Part shown: piece by piece, positions 27,334-36,644 of the stretch
Numbering within the stretch: position 1 is the first letter of the stretch
How the letters are laid out: each line of letters begins with the position of its first letter
NCBI GenBank assembly: GCA_015295905.1
Contig: DVEB01000163.1
Location: forward strand, 1 to 43,922
Origin: Synechococcales cyanobacterium M55_K2018_004
GTDB lineage: Bacteria; Cyanobacteriota; Cyanobacteriia; Elainellales; Elainellaceae
Direction of reading: 5' to 3'
DNA length: 43,922 nucleotides
Made by a program: the position numbers and the translations under genes
The notes under the pieces: generated by a model
Told to the model about the DNA's origin: nothing
Databases searched by the model: none
What the model saw: the letters and a program-made list of their open reading frames with translations, nothing else

Positions 27334-27730
27334 AATCACCATGGGGTAACCTGCTACCCCCAGAAGACAACTGCTTTATCGGTTGCTTGTGTGATTACTA
27401 TCGGCATTGGGCTGCTGTAGAGATCTGTTCACGCAAGTAATCTTAATGACCTGGGTCAGGTCGTCGATCAACTCCCGATTGGGCTGCTGTAGAGATCTGT
27501 TCACGCAAGTAATGCGTATACCAGTTCAGTGCCATCAATTGCAGCAAACGCTGTCTTGATGCAAGGGTTCACACAATTACAAAATTTACTGTTCTTGTTA
27601 TTCATCTCAGCGCCTTTATCCAGTTTCTAATGGATTGCAATCAACGTCACAGATGCGTTTCAAGTTGTGTAAATGTCATCATTGTGTTGTCTGATGATTA
27701 CTAACCACTGAAAGATGCAGGAGACTTGTC
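27334..27730. other. Non-coding region with a 36-36-36 direct repeat
   Basis: This 397-bp spacer lies between two small genes. It contains the direct-repeat unit at 27406-27513 and otherwise AT-rich unique DNA that probably holds the promoter of the 38-residue gene. No tRNA or known RNA was recognised. Confidence 0.5.
27406..27513. repeat. Perfect 36-bp direct repeat with 36-bp spacer
   Basis: Two identical 36-bp copies (27406-27441 and 27478-27513) begin ATTGGGCTGCTGTAG, have AGATCT exactly in the middle and end AAGTAAT. The spacer is also 36 bp. The bases just outside both copies differ, so the repeat is exactly 36 bp. The geometry is that of a one-spacer CRISPR, but no cas gene is in the window and the repeat does not resemble a repeat I know. 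Confidence 0.75.
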
Positions 27731-27847
27731 ATGAATCGTGTATTAACCGCGATCGCCTCTACCGCAGTTTGGAGTAGTCTGCTTGCTATGGCGGCCTTTG
27801 CGCTTCTCCCCTCTGGCGATTCAAACCCCAATGCAGTTCTCACTTAA
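27731..27847 (+). CDS. 38-residue small membrane or secreted peptide
   Basis: MNRVLTAIASTAVWSSLLAM starts a single hydrophobic helix (about 3-26) followed by a short polar tail. A good Shine-Dalgarno (AGGAGA) lies 7 bases before ATG 27731, and the codons include a HIP1 core, as in other genes here. It could be a small membrane protein or an uncleaved signal-like peptide. It converges on kdpD with 67 bases between stops. No family is recognised. Confidence 0.55.
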   Translation: MNRVLTAIASTAVWSSLLAMAAFALLPSGDSNPNAVLT

Positions 27848-27914
27848 AAAATCACATTTGCATCTGTGAGATACCCCAGGTCAAAGCGTCAGAACCATCG
27901 AGGTGGGCGGGCTA

Positions 27915-29045
27915 TTATTGAGCGTTTCTATCGGTAGAGATAATGTGGACATCAATATTCTTGAGCAATCGCAGTAGTTTATGCGTCAAAGACCCCTTGA
28001 GCAAAAGTTGCCAGCGCGATCGCTGACTTTCCCCAATCACAATTTCCGTGATGTGGTAATTTTTGGCGACTTCGGCGATCGCGCTCGCTTTGTCGTATCC
28101 TTTGACCCGTAAGAATTCCCCACCGAATTCTTTGCAGAGATGTTCACAGTTTTCAATATGCAGGCTTTCGGCTTTTGTCAGGAAGCGATCAGGGTCATCC
28201 ACAAACAAGCAATACAGCCGGGCGTGCATATATCCAGCAATTCGACTCCCTCGACGAATCAATTGAATTGCATTGGGGTAAGTCGAGACACAGACCAATA
28301 CCCGTTCATGGATATTACAGTAGGGGACGGTGCGCCTCGTTGGGCTAGCCTCTTCTGCCAAGGCGTCTTCTTCAATGTTGTCTGCCACCTCTCGCAGGGC
28401 TAATTCTCGCAAAGCCAAGAGATTTCGCCGCTGGAAAAAGTTTTGTAGGGACTGTTCTATTTTTTCGGGGGCATAAATCTTGCCTTCTCGCAACCGCTCC
28501 TCCAGGGTTTCGGGGGTAACATCCACCACCACCACCTCATCAGCCTCTTCTAGTAGCCGATCGGGCACCCGTTCTTGCACCACGACTCCAGTAATGCGGG
28601 CAACCAGATCATTCAAACTTTCGATGTGTTGAATATTCATCGTGGAATAAACATCAATGCCCGCCGCTAATAAAACCTCAACATCTTGATATCGTTTTTC
28701 GCGTTCAGAACCCGGCACATTGGTGTGGGCTAACTCATCTACCAGCACTAACTGAGGGCGGCGTGCCAGAATTGCTGACGTGTCCATCTCCGTCAGGGTC
28801 ACGCCGTGATAATTGACCTGTTGACGGGGGATAATTTCTAGTCCCTCGGCTCGCTCTGCGGTTTCTTTGCGTCCATGAGTTTCCAGCAAGCCAATCACGA
28901 CATCAACCCCCTCTTGTTTAAGTTGATGGGCTTCCTCTAGCATTCTGAAGGTTTTCCCGACCCCCGGAGCCATCCCAATAAAAATTTTGTGCTTGCCAGG
29001 TTGGGTAAGCTGCTCGTCGGTGCCGTCTAGCGAAGGATGGTACAT
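27915..29045 (-). CDS. kdpD: KdpD-like sensor protein lacking the histidine kinase
   Basis: 376 residues. The KdpD domain has a Walker A-like GMAPGVGKT near 26-34, a Walker B-like LVLVDELAHTN, and STMNIQHIESLND, followed by a UspA-like domain (about 245-372). The membrane helices, GAF and kinase domains of enteric KdpD are absent. Short KdpD proteins of this type are known in cyanobacteria. With no kdpE nearby, its output is unclear. ATG 29045 is preferred, having AAGGG upstream; ATG 29087 overlaps kdpC by 17 bases and is the alternative. Last gene of the kdp operon. Confidence 0.92.
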   Translation of the reverse strand: MYHPSLDGTDEQLTQPGKHKIFIGMAPGVGKTFRMLEEAHQLKQEGVDVVIGLLETHGRKETAERAEGLEIIPRQQVNYHGVTLTEMDTSAILARRPQLVLVDELAHTNVPGSEREKRYQDVEVLLAAGIDVYSTMNIQHIESLNDLVARITGVVVQERVPDRLLEEADEVVVVDVTPETLEERLREGKIYAPEKIEQSLQNFFQRRNLLALRELALREVADNIEEDALAEEASPTRRTVPYCNIHERVLVCVSTYPNAIQLIRRGSRIAGYMHARLYCLFVDDPDRFLTKAESLHIENCEHLCKEFGGEFLRVKGYDKASAIAEVAKNYHITEIVIGESQRSRWQLLLKGSLTHKLLRLLKNIDVHIISTDRNAQ

Positions 29046-29070
29046 CAGCGCCCTTAATTGTTGATTGCAT

Positions 29071-29673
29071 CTAGTGTTTAATGGCATCGAGTGCCAGATT
29101 GAGCCTCAAAACATTCACGCCAGGTTCTCCAAATATCCCTAAAAAACGTCCCTCAGTATTTTGTGCCATCAGAATCTCGACTTGATTGGCAGGTAGACCT
29201 CTCGCCGCTGCAACTCGCGCAATTTGTGCCCTAGCCGCCTCTGGTGTGATGTGGGGATCGAGGCTAGAACCAGAACGATAGAGCAAATCAGCCGTGGGCT
29301 GAATGCCGACCCGCTGTAGCTCAGCCGCCGTGTCTCGCACTCGCCGTCGCAGTTCGGGATTGGTAGGAGCCCAGTTGCTGGCACCTGAAACCCCCGTGTT
29401 GAGAATTCCTGCGGCATCGTGGCTGGGGTCAGCGGTGCTGTAGCGAGTGGTGCTGGGGCGGCTATGGAAGTAGCGATCGCTCGTAAACGGTTGTCCGATC
29501 AATGCAGAACCAACCACTTGCCCCTGGGCGTTGCTCAGCAAACTTCCATTGGCCTGGAAGGGAAATACAATTTGCCCGATGGCAACCATCACCAACGGAT
29601 AGACTAACGCCGTCAAAACCCACAAAACCAGAGTAAATCGAACGGCTCTACCAACCTCGCGTGCAAAACTCAT
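29071..29673 (-). CDS. kdpC: K+-transporting ATPase subunit C
   Basis: 200 residues with one N-terminal membrane helix (about 12-34) and a periplasmic domain. Family landmarks: GQPFTSDRYFHSRPS, SGSSLDPHITPEAA and the C-terminal GEPGVNVLRLNLALD. KdpC stabilises the KdpA-KdpB complex and raises its ATP affinity. ATG 29673 is preceded by GGAG and overlaps the stop of the KdpF gene in an ATGA, so translation is coupled. Confidence 0.95.
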   Translation of the reverse strand: MSFAREVGRAVRFTLVLWVLTALVYPLVMVAIGQIVFPFQANGSLLSNAQGQVVGSALIGQPFTSDRYFHSRPSTTRYSTADPSHDAAGILNTGVSGASNWAPTNPELRRRVRDTAAELQRVGIQPTADLLYRSGSSLDPHITPEAARAQIARVAAARGLPANQVEILMAQNTEGRFLGIFGEPGVNVLRLNLALDAIKH

Positions 29674-29954
29674 GAGAATTTCTCCGGTGCAACCATGACA
29701 ACAAAGAGATAGACCGAAAGAGCAACCGTCGCCAAGCCCAGCAGCCCCAGTGCCCACGCCTGACCGCGAGTGAGTTCGTGGGTGCTGGCAGCGTAGACGA
29801 TCGGCGCGAGGACGAGGTTAAAGCAGAGCGCCAAAAACAGGTACAGAGGCATTTTTCGCCTGTGCCAGACTGACTCAGGGGGAAGACGGCCAGGCCAAGG
29901 TGGGGTGGCACGTTTAGAGAGGCGATGATCAGAGGGTAAGCGATGGGATTTCAT
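29670..29954 (-). CDS. kdpF: KdpF-like subunit with KdpG-like N-terminal extension
   Basis: 94 residues against about 30 for enteric KdpF. The C-terminal 25 residues form a KdpF-like helix ending YLFVVMVAPEKF. A first helix (MPLYLFLALCFNLVLAPIVYA, near 35-55) and a basic N-terminus precede it. In Anabaena, kdpB is followed by separate kdpG and kdpF genes; here the two appear joined, which is an inference from helix count and position. ATG 29954 lies 25 bases from an F2 element. It stabilises the Kdp complex if it acts as KdpF does elsewhere. Confidence 0.75.
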   Translation of the reverse strand: MKSHRLPSDHRLSKRATPPWPGRLPPESVWHRRKMPLYLFLALCFNLVLAPIVYAASTHELTRGQAWALGLLGLATVALSVYLFVVMVAPEKFS

Positions 29955-29978
29955 ATCATTACGCTCGATTTTGCATGT

Positions 29979-30067
29979 TATGGCGCTACAAGCATAGGTT
30001 AGGACAAGGCGTTTTGTGCGGGGTTGCCCACAAAACGTGTTTGACAGCATGAGCGCGTAGTGTCATA
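29979..30067 (+). repeat. F2 element
   Basis: Ends are TATGGCGCTAC and GTAGTGTCATA. The signature GCATAGGTTAGGACAAGG is at the left. The core hairpin has lost part of its left arm (CGTTTTGTG, then GGGGTTGCCCACAAAACG). Confidence 0.75.
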
Positions 30068-30165
30068 TCGCAGTTTTCATGGTTATGAGAGACAGTCACG
30101 TCGCCCAAGATCCTGCTAGTTCAGGAGTTGAGTGGTATGGTCTGTGACCACAGCACTGCAAGCAG

Positions 30166-30280
30166 ATCTATAGCCCTAGCCACGCTGATTAGAACAGTGG
30201 CAGGGTGAGAGCGTCGCTCCCCGTGGGGCGATGACGCCCTTAACCCCCTTGCCCTAGGCGGTGCATCGAGCACTATAGAT
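30166..30280. repeat. Element bounded by ATCTATAG inverted ends
   Basis: ATCTATAG (30166-30173) and CTATAGAT (30273-30280) enclose an imperfect GC-rich hairpin (GCGTCGCTCCCC...GGGGCGATGACGC). It is built like the F1-F4 elements, but no second copy is in the window. Confidence 0.45.
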
Positions 30281-30290
30281 TGTGGCAGGA

Positions 30291-30381
30291 GGCGTTGCTT
30301 AATCCACATATGATTTTTTGATGGGGAGGCGTGTTCCGCACACCTCTCCATCAAAAAATCATTGGCTAAATCCGCAATGCC
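30291..30381 (+). repeat. F3 element
   Basis: Ends GGCGTTGCTTAATCC and AAATCCGCAATGCC flank a hairpin TGATTTTTTGATGGGGAGG with a near-complementary right arm, close in length and core to the 14 kb copy. It begins 10 bases after the kdpB stop codon. Confidence 0.75.
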
Positions 30382-30391
30382 TAGCAGGAGA

Positions 30392-32545
30392 TTACGGCAG
30401 GGGAAGGAGGATGTCAATGACTTTAATGGCAATGAAAGGAGTAATCATTCCACCCAGACCATAAATGAAGATATTCCGACGTAAGAGTTGATCAGCGGTT
30501 AACGGACGAAAGCGAACTCCCTTTAAGGCTAGAGGAATCAGCGCGGGAATAATCAAAGCATTGTAGATCAGTGCAGAGACGATAGCAGACTCCGCGCTCT
30601 TCAGGCCCATAATATTCAGGGAACCAATGCCCGCAGCAGCAAAGATTGTGGGAATAATCGCAAAATATTTGGCGATGTCATTGGCGACCGAAAACGTAGT
30701 CAGTGCGCCCCGCGTGATCAACAGTTGTTTGCCAATCGTCACCAAGTCAATCAGTTTGGTCGGGTCAGAATCGAGATCCACCATGTTGGCAGCCTCTTTC
30801 GCAGCTTGTGTCCCTGAATTCATGGCTAAGCCAACGTTGGCTTGGGCAAGGGCGGGGGCATCATTGGTGCCGTCTCCCGTCATGGCCACTAACTTGCCTT
30901 CCGCCTGTTCCCGTCGAATCACGTCAATTTTGTCTTCGGGGGTTGCCTCTGCAATAAAATCATCGACTCCCGCTTCCTGCGCGATGACGGATGCAGTAAT
31001 CCGGTTGTCACCTGTCAGCATGACTGTTTTCACACCCATGCGCCGCAGTTGGTCGAACCGTTCTCGCAGTCCTGGTTTAATGATGTCTTTGAGGTGAATA
31101 ATACCGTATACGTCACTGCCTTTACAGACAGCCAGGGGTGTTCCCCCGCGACGGGAGACGTGTTCATAGGCAGCGTCGAGGGTGTCTGGCACCGTCCCCC
31201 CACGGGAGCGGACAAATCCCTTAATCGAGTCCACTGCTCCTTTGCGATACTCTTGTCCTGCCACATCTGTCCCGCTCATGCGAGTCCGTGCGGAAAACTC
31301 GACTCCCTTTCCCATGGTGCGATCGAAGTCTAGCGTTGCCCCTAACTTTTCCGCCAGCGCCACAATCGATCGCCCTTCTGGGGTTTCATCAAACACGCTC
31401 GCCGCTAGACAGACATTTGCCATCTCCTCAACCGTATGACCATTCACCGGGATTAACTCATCTGCTAGGCGATTGCCTAAGGTAATGGTCCCAGTTTTAT
31501 CGAGGACGAGTGTATTCACATCGCCGCAGGCTTCCACGGCCCGGCCTGAGGTGGCAATGACATTAAATTGTGCGACTCGATCCATCCCTGCAATCCCGAT
31601 CGCACTCAACAATCCTCCAATAGTCGTTGGGATTAACGCTACGAGTAGCGAGATCAAGACGGCAACACTGACGCCAGCCCGAAATTCATTGGCAACCGTT
31701 GCACCACTCGTGTTTGCTAGGACATTAGCGATGTAGTTGGCGATCGGTGAGAGGGTTGCAATCACAATCAAAAACACTTGGGTTAACACGGCCAACAAAA
31801 CTGTCAGCGCAATTTCGTTGGGGGTCTTGGTGCGGGCAGCCCCTTCCACAAGAGCAATCATCCGATCGATAAAGCCTTGGCCGGGGTCGTGGGTGATTCT
31901 CAGCAGCAGTTCATCTGAAAGAATGCGTGTACCTGCCATCACAGAACTCATAATGTCTGTCCCGGGCTGTTTCAACACAGGAGCCGATTCCCCAGTAATC
32001 GCAGATTCATCTACGGAGGCAATCCCCTGAATCACCTCGCCATCGGCTGGGATCATGTCACCTGCAATCACTTTTACGTGGTCGCCGCGCCGCAGGTCAG
32101 TGGAGCTGACTTCCTGAATGCTGCCGTCAGCCATGACTTTGCGAGCCATTGTGTCTGAGCGTGTGGTTCGCAGCGAGTCTGCCTGGGCTTTGCCTCGTCC
32201 TTCTGCGATCGCTTCCGCAAAATTTGCAAACACAACTGTAAAAAATAAGACGAATGTAATTGTGCCGTTGAGTATTCTTTGCTGGCTGATATCTGCCTGA
32301 ATGGTGCCAAACAAGTTAGGGTTAATTGTAACGAGGAAGGTAATAATTGTACCCAACCACACGACAAACATGACGGGATGCTTAACTGCAACCCGAGGAT
32401 CGAGCTTAAGAAAGGCTGCTTTGATGGCTCGTGGATAGAGCCCCCTGAAATCGGTTTTGGGGGTGTGGCGACGGGTATCACGCGGTCCCTGAGGCACCCT
32501 ACGAGGGACTCTAAATGGAGGTTTTGAGGAAAGATCTACTGACAT
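30392..32545 (-). CDS. kdpB: K+-transporting ATPase subunit B (P-type ATPase)
   Basis: 717 residues. The P1-type ATPase of the Kdp system energises K+ uptake through KdpA. Visible motifs: TGES near residue 184, phosphorylated Asp in LVLDKTGTI near 349, TGDN in [11 protein letters not shown] and [12 protein letters not shown]-terminal helices begin after a basic, Pro-rich 60-residue cytoplasmic part. ATG 32545 is preferred; an in-frame start at 32593 adds 16 residues. It follows kdpA by about 115 bases. Confidence 0.96.
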   Translation of the reverse strand: MSVDLSSKPPFRVPRRVPQGPRDTRRHTPKTDFRGLYPRAIKAAFLKLDPRVAVKHPVMFVVWLGTIITFLVTINPNLFGTIQADISQQRILNGTITFVLFFTVVFANFAEAIAEGRGKAQADSLRTTRSDTMARKVMADGSIQEVSSTDLRRGDHVKVIAGDMIPADGEVIQGIASVDESAITGESAPVLKQPGTDIMSSVMAGTRILSDELLLRITHDPGQGFIDRMIALVEGAARTKTPNEIALTVLLAVLTQVFLIVIATLSPIANYIANVLANTSGATVANEFRAGVSVAVLISLLVALIPTTIGGLLSAIGIAGMDRVAQFNVIATSGRAVEACGDVNTLVLDKTGTITLGNRLADELIPVNGHTVEEMANVCLAASVFDETPEGRSIVALAEKLGATLDFDRTMGKGVEFSARTRMSGTDVAGQEYRKGAVDSIKGFVRSRGGTVPDTLDAAYEHVSRRGGTPLAVCKGSDVYGIIHLKDIIKPGLRERFDQLRRMGVKTVMLTGDNRITASVIAQEAGVDDFIAEATPEDKIDVIRREQAEGKLVAMTGDGTNDAPALAQANVGLAMNSGTQAAKEAANMVDLDSDPTKLIDLVTIGKQLLITRGALTTFSVANDIAKYFAIIPTIFAAAGIGSLNIMGLKSAESAIVSALIYNALIIPALIPLALKGVRFRPLTADQLLRRNIFIYGLGGMITPFIAIKVIDILLPLP

Positions 32546-32660
32546 AGGGGGGTGAAAGTTTGGGGAAAGCAGTCTAAGCGCCAGCACCGACACAATCTGG
32601 GAGAGCGATCGCCCTGCTGCGACCTTGAGTGATCAGCACAAATCAGCCAAACGATGAACA

Positions 32661-34355
32661 TTAGCCGCCTCCGGCAATTTGGAATGCCTCTGCGATTGGC
32701 CCCAAAGCTAACGCAGGGAAAAAGGTGAGTGCGCCGAGGATGAGGATGACCCCAGCAGTTACCCCTACGAATAGCCCGGTATCCGTTCGCAGCGTCCCCG
32801 CTGTTAGGGGGACAGGTTGTTTATGTGACAGGCTATCCGCCAGCAACAATAGCGCCACAATCGGGATGTAACGACCGGCCAGCAAACTGACTGATGTACT
32901 CAGGTTCCACCAGAGGGTGGTACTGTCCAGTCCTTCAAAGCCTGAGCCGTTGTTGGCAGCGGCAGAGGCGTATTCATAGATCACCTGAGACAGCCCGTGA
33001 AAGCCAGGATTGCTAATGCCTGCCAGTTGTGTGGAGAAGGCAAGCGTGATGCCAGCAGGAATCAGAATGGCGATCGGGTGAACCAGCAGAATCAGAAGGC
33101 TGGCCAGAACCACTTCTCGTTTTTCTATTTTGCGTCCCAAGAATTCAGGCGTGCGCCCAACCATCAACCCGGTCACAAAGACTGCCAGAATGAGGTAAGC
33201 AAACAGGTAGGCAGTCCCCGTTCCCTGGCCGCCGAACACAATTTGCAAAAACATGTTGAATAACATGGCAAACCCTCCAGAGGGTAGGAACGAATCATGC
33301 ATACTGTTCACTGCACCGCACATACTTGCTGTAGTAAACACTGCATAGAGAGCAGACTGTGCCCACCCAAATCGGACTTCTTTGCCTTCTAGATTGGGAG
33401 CCTGCCCCCCCAGCAAAGCGTTGACCTCAGGGTTGCCCTGATACTCGCCAGTCGCAGTAATCACCAGCAATCCGATCAGAATTGTGAGCGGAATCGTGTA
33501 GACTAACCAGGCTTGTCTCAGGTTATTTGCAAAGAACCCGTAGGTCATAATCAACGAGCTGGGAATAGAGAGAATGGCGACCAGTTGAATCAGATTTGTC
33601 CAGCCGTTGGGGTTTTCAAACGGATGAGCGGAGTTCGTGCTGAAGAAGCCGCCGCCGTTTTCGCCGAGTACTTTGATGATCTCAAAGTGGGCCACTGGCC
33701 CGCGGGCGATCGCCTGACTCAGGCTAGGGTCTTCCAAGCTGGGAAACACGACTGGCCCTGCCAGAGTTTCGGGAACTCCCGCTGCCATCAAGACGACCGC
33801 CCCCACCACACTCAGCGGCAGCAAGATGCGCGTGATCGCCTGCACCATATCGCTGTAGAAGTTCCCCAACGGCCTGCCCGTCAACCCTCGAATAAAAGCG
33901 ATCGCCACAGCAATGCCCGTTGCCGCTGAAGTAAACATGGTGAATCCCAGAGCAGCAAATTGGCTGAAATAACTGAACGTCGTTTCGCCTGCATAGTGTT
34001 GCTGATTCGTATTCGTCACAAACGAAATTGCGGTGTGCAACGCCAAATGCCAAGAGGGTGTCCCCCGCTCAGTCGGATTGAATGGCAGCACCCCCTGCAA
34101 CATCAAGATCAAGTAGACCACTATTAACATTGCGAAGTTGCTAGCCAACACTGCTCTGGCATATTGCCACCCGCTCATGGGCCCTGGTGTGTTCATCCCC
34201 CCCCACCGCAAAATGACCCGTTCTAAGGGATGAAGAACCGCGTCTAGAATCGTAGGACGTGCCAAGAACACATCCGCGATGTAGCTACCCAAAACAGGAG
34301 AGATCACTACGACGATGAGGAGTGTGAATGCAATTTGAATCCATCCTTGCAACAT
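32661..34355 (-). CDS. kdpA: K+-transporting ATPase subunit A (channel)
   Basis: 564 residues, about ten membrane helices and four channel-like repeats, the family's usual length. Typical stretches include [13 protein letters not shown] near 113-125, [17 protein letters not shown] near 225-241 and NNGSGFEGL. KdpA selects and conducts K+ and is related to Trk/Ktr and K+ channels. ATG 34355 opens the first helix. First gene of the operon; induction at low K+ would be expected, but no binding site was identified upstream. Confidence 0.97.
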   Translation of the reverse strand: MLQGWIQIAFTLLIVVVISPVLGSYIADVFLARPTILDAVLHPLERVILRWGGMNTPGPMSGWQYARAVLASNFAMLIVVYLILMLQGVLPFNPTERGTPSWHLALHTAISFVTNTNQQHYAGETTFSYFSQFAALGFTMFTSAATGIAVAIAFIRGLTGRPLGNFYSDMVQAITRILLPLSVVGAVVLMAAGVPETLAGPVVFPSLEDPSLSQAIARGPVAHFEIIKVLGENGGGFFSTNSAHPFENPNGWTNLIQLVAILSIPSSLIMTYGFFANNLRQAWLVYTIPLTILIGLLVITATGEYQGNPEVNALLGGQAPNLEGKEVRFGWAQSALYAVFTTASMCGAVNSMHDSFLPSGGFAMLFNMFLQIVFGGQGTGTAYLFAYLILAVFVTGLMVGRTPEFLGRKIEKREVVLASLLILLVHPIAILIPAGITLAFSTQLAGISNPGFHGLSQVIYEYASAAANNGSGFEGLDSTTLWWNLSTSVSLLAGRYIPIVALLLLADSLSHKQPVPLTAGTLRTDTGLFVGVTAGVILILGALTFFPALALGPIAEAFQIAGGG

Positions 34356-34479
34356 AGTGTTCGTTGTTGTTGGTTGAAGCCTTTACCAATGGATTAAACC
34401 AATTTAGCGTCAACAGCAAGCAATCATGCCCTGCCTAAGCGCAACACACATTGGTCTATCGTATTTCTTCGTGATTGTT

Positions 34480-34562
34480 TATCGCGCTACCTGCATAGGT
34501 TAGGACAACGCGTTTTGTGGGAAACCCCGCTGCGTTTTACATCATGAGTGCGTAGCGCCATA
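34480..34562 (+). repeat. F2 element with half its core deleted
   Basis: Both ends (TATCGCGCTAC and GTAGCGCCATA) and the signature GCATAGGTTAGGACAACG are intact, but only the left hairpin arm (CGTTTTGTGGG) remains. It lies 125 bases upstream of kdpA, in the promoter region. Confidence 0.75.
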
Positions 34563-34638
34563 GTGACAAAAGGTGAGGCCGGCTAGACGTTATGCCCAAA
34601 CCGATGAGAGGCACACAGAGCGCCCCTCATGCTACCAT

Positions 34639-36429
34639 TCATCCTTCCCATCCACCATGCTTTATACCCATTTGCACACGCCACAGGCTAGCATAGACGC
34701 CGTTTTGTTCTAACAATTCTTCGTGTCGTCCGGCTTCGATCAACTCGCCAGCCTCCATCACGTAAATGTGGTCGGCATTACGGATGGTGGATAGGCGATG
34801 GGCGATCGCAATAGTGGTGCGATTTTGGGTGATGCGTTCCAGAGATCGCTGGATGGCTGCTTCCGTTTCATTGTCCACTGCGGAAGTTGCTTCATCGAGG
34901 ATGAGAATAGGGGGATTTTTAAGCACGGCACGGGCGATCGCCAACCGTTGCCGTTGTCCGCCAGAGAGTTTTTGGCCTCGTTCACCCACGATGGTGTCGT
35001 AGCCCTGGGGCAGTGCTTCAATAAATTCGTGCGCTTCAGCAATTTTGGCGGCTGCCACAACCTCTTGGAAAGTGGCCTCTGGCGTACCGTAGGTAATATT
35101 TTCCCAGACCGTTCCGTGGAACAGAAAGACATCCTGACTCACTAAACCGATGGCTCGGCGCAGGTCTCGCAGTTGAATGTCCTGTAGGTTGATGCCATCT
35201 AGAGTGATGCAGCCGGAGTCAATTTCGTAAAGTCGCAACAGCAGTTTGACCAGTGTGCTTTTGCCGGAACCCGTGGAACCAACAATGGCGATGGTCTTGC
35301 CAGCAGGGATAGTGAGGGAAAGATTTTTAACAACGGGCGATCGCCCCTGGTAGGCAAAGCTGACGTTTTGCAACACAATCTCGCCCTGAACGGTATGGAG
35401 GGGGAGGGGCGTGCGACCAGAGTGAATGGCGATCGGGGTGTCTAGCAGGTCCATGACTCGGTTGGTGGAGGCCATTGCCCGCTGATACTGATCCAGCGTT
35501 TCACCCAACCGCGTCAGCGGCCATAGCAACCGCTGGATCAGGTATACCAAAACGCTGTAATTGCCTACCGAAAGTGTGCCCCGAACAACGGCAATCCCGC
35601 CAAAAAAGAGGGTTGTGGTGAAGCCGATCAGGATCAAAATGCGGATTAGGGGAGTGAATGCAGAACTGAGGGCGATCGCCCGTTGATTGCTCTTGCGGTA
35701 GGCTTCACTTTCACGACGGATGCGTTCGATTTCGTAAGCTTCGGTGACAAAGCTTTTGATCGTCATGATGCCGCTGAAGTTATTAGAAAGACGGCTATTC
35801 AGCAGACTGGCCTGCTCACGCACATCAGCATAGCGAGGGGCCAACAGTTTTTGGAAGGCAATCGATCCCCACAGAATGAATGGCATGGGTAACATCGCTA
35901 TCCAAGCAACAGTTGGGGCTAAGTAGAAGAAAATGCCACCAATAATCACAACCGTTGCAGTGACTTGTAAGACTTCATTGGCACCATAGTCGAGAAAACG
36001 TTCCAGTTGATTAATATCATCATTCACAATTGACATTAATCGCCCGGTACTTCTGGTTTCAAAATACTCCATCTCTAGTTCCTGCACATGGGCATAGACA
36101 TCCAGCCGCAGATCATGTTGGATGCGCTGGGCCAAATTGCGCCACAGTCGTGCATAGGCATACTCAAACAAGGACTCCAGTCCCCAAATTATAAAACTCA
36201 GCAAGGTCAGCAGCCCCAACTGTCCCACCACTCCCGTCACCCCCAACCGGGCAATCCAAGAGTCCTGTTTTTGCACCACCACATCCACCGCAGCACCGAT
36301 CAGCAGGGGGGGAGCCAAGTCAAAAATTTTGTTGAGGATAGAACAGAGGGTGGCCTGCCAGACCTGGACGCGGTAGGCACGGCCGTAGTGGATCAGGCGT
36401 TGGAGCGGATGTCGGGAAGTGTGGGCCAT
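34639..36429 (-). CDS. ABC exporter, fused permease-ATPase
   Basis: 596 residues. Six N-terminal membrane helices (about 1-310) and an ATPase domain: Walker [10 protein letters not shown] near 388-396, signature LSGGQRQR, Walker [13 protein letters not shown] and switch His AHRLSTI. This is the homodimeric or heterodimeric MsbA/multidrug exporter type. Substrate may be a lipid, drug or peptide. ATG 36429 is used, because the 30 residues upstream to 36519 are not conserved in character. No partner gene is adjacent. Divergent from the DCC-family gene. Confidence 0.93.
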   Translation of the reverse strand: MAHTSRHPLQRLIHYGRAYRVQVWQATLCSILNKIFDLAPPLLIGAAVDVVVQKQDSWIARLGVTGVVGQLGLLTLLSFIIWGLESLFEYAYARLWRNLAQRIQHDLRLDVYAHVQELEMEYFETRSTGRLMSIVNDDINQLERFLDYGANEVLQVTATVVIIGGIFFYLAPTVAWIAMLPMPFILWGSIAFQKLLAPRYADVREQASLLNSRLSNNFSGIMTIKSFVTEAYEIERIRRESEAYRKSNQRAIALSSAFTPLIRILILIGFTTTLFFGGIAVVRGTLSVGNYSVLVYLIQRLLWPLTRLGETLDQYQRAMASTNRVMDLLDTPIAIHSGRTPLPLHTVQGEIVLQNVSFAYQGRSPVVKNLSLTIPAGKTIAIVGSTGSGKSTLVKLLLRLYEIDSGCITLDGINLQDIQLRDLRRAIGLVSQDVFLFHGTVWENITYGTPEATFQEVVAAAKIAEAHEFIEALPQGYDTIVGERGQKLSGGQRQRLAIARAVLKNPPILILDEATSAVDNETEAAIQRSLERITQNRTTIAIAHRLSTIRNADHIYVMEAGELIEAGRHEELLEQNGVYASLWRVQMGIKHGGWEG

Positions 36430-36547
36430 GATGATAGAGGGCGATCGCACGCTAACGGGAACAGACGACGCAGAAATTCGCGGTCTCAACATTTTCGCTT
36501 CACCACTGCCTCCTGACATCGCACAATCGGGGGGGATGCTTGATGTA

Positions 36548-36576
36548 CAGCGCTACACGCATAGGTTAGGACAAGG
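36548..36576 (+). repeat. F2 left end only
   Basis: AGCGCTACACGCATAGGTTAGGACAAGG matches the F2 left end, given here by its landmarks GCGCTAC and GGTTAGGACAA; the core and right end are absent. It is a truncated copy in the divergent promoter region. Confidence 0.65.
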
Positions 36577-36644
36577 AAAATTTGAGCACCTGCGGATTTT
36601 CTGAAGAAATGTTAACGTCTAAAGAGTACGTGTCCTTCATCGCA

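Larger units (their letters stand above)
29955..30391. other. Repeat-filled gap inside the kdp operon
   Basis: A 437-bp gap separates kdpB from kdpF, where kdp genes normally sit close together. It is largely made of three inverted-repeat elements: F2 (29979-30067), an ATCTATAG-bounded element (30166-30280) and F3 (30291-30381). No convincing gene lies within it. Confidence 0.7.

Noticed and set aside
27406-27513. Calling the 36-bp repeats a confirmed CRISPR array
   Set aside because: Only two repeats and one spacer, no leader or cas genes, and a repeat unlike known cyanobacterial types; reported as a repeat instead.
30121-30432. A 103-codon reverse-strand frame between kdpB and kdpF
   Set aside because: It overlaps the end of kdpB and crosses two inverted-repeat elements; no protein-like features.
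34356-34479. A possible c-di-AMP riboswitch before kdpA
   Set aside because: The leader between the F2 element and kdpA is about 125 bases and shows none of the conserved ydaO-type structure.
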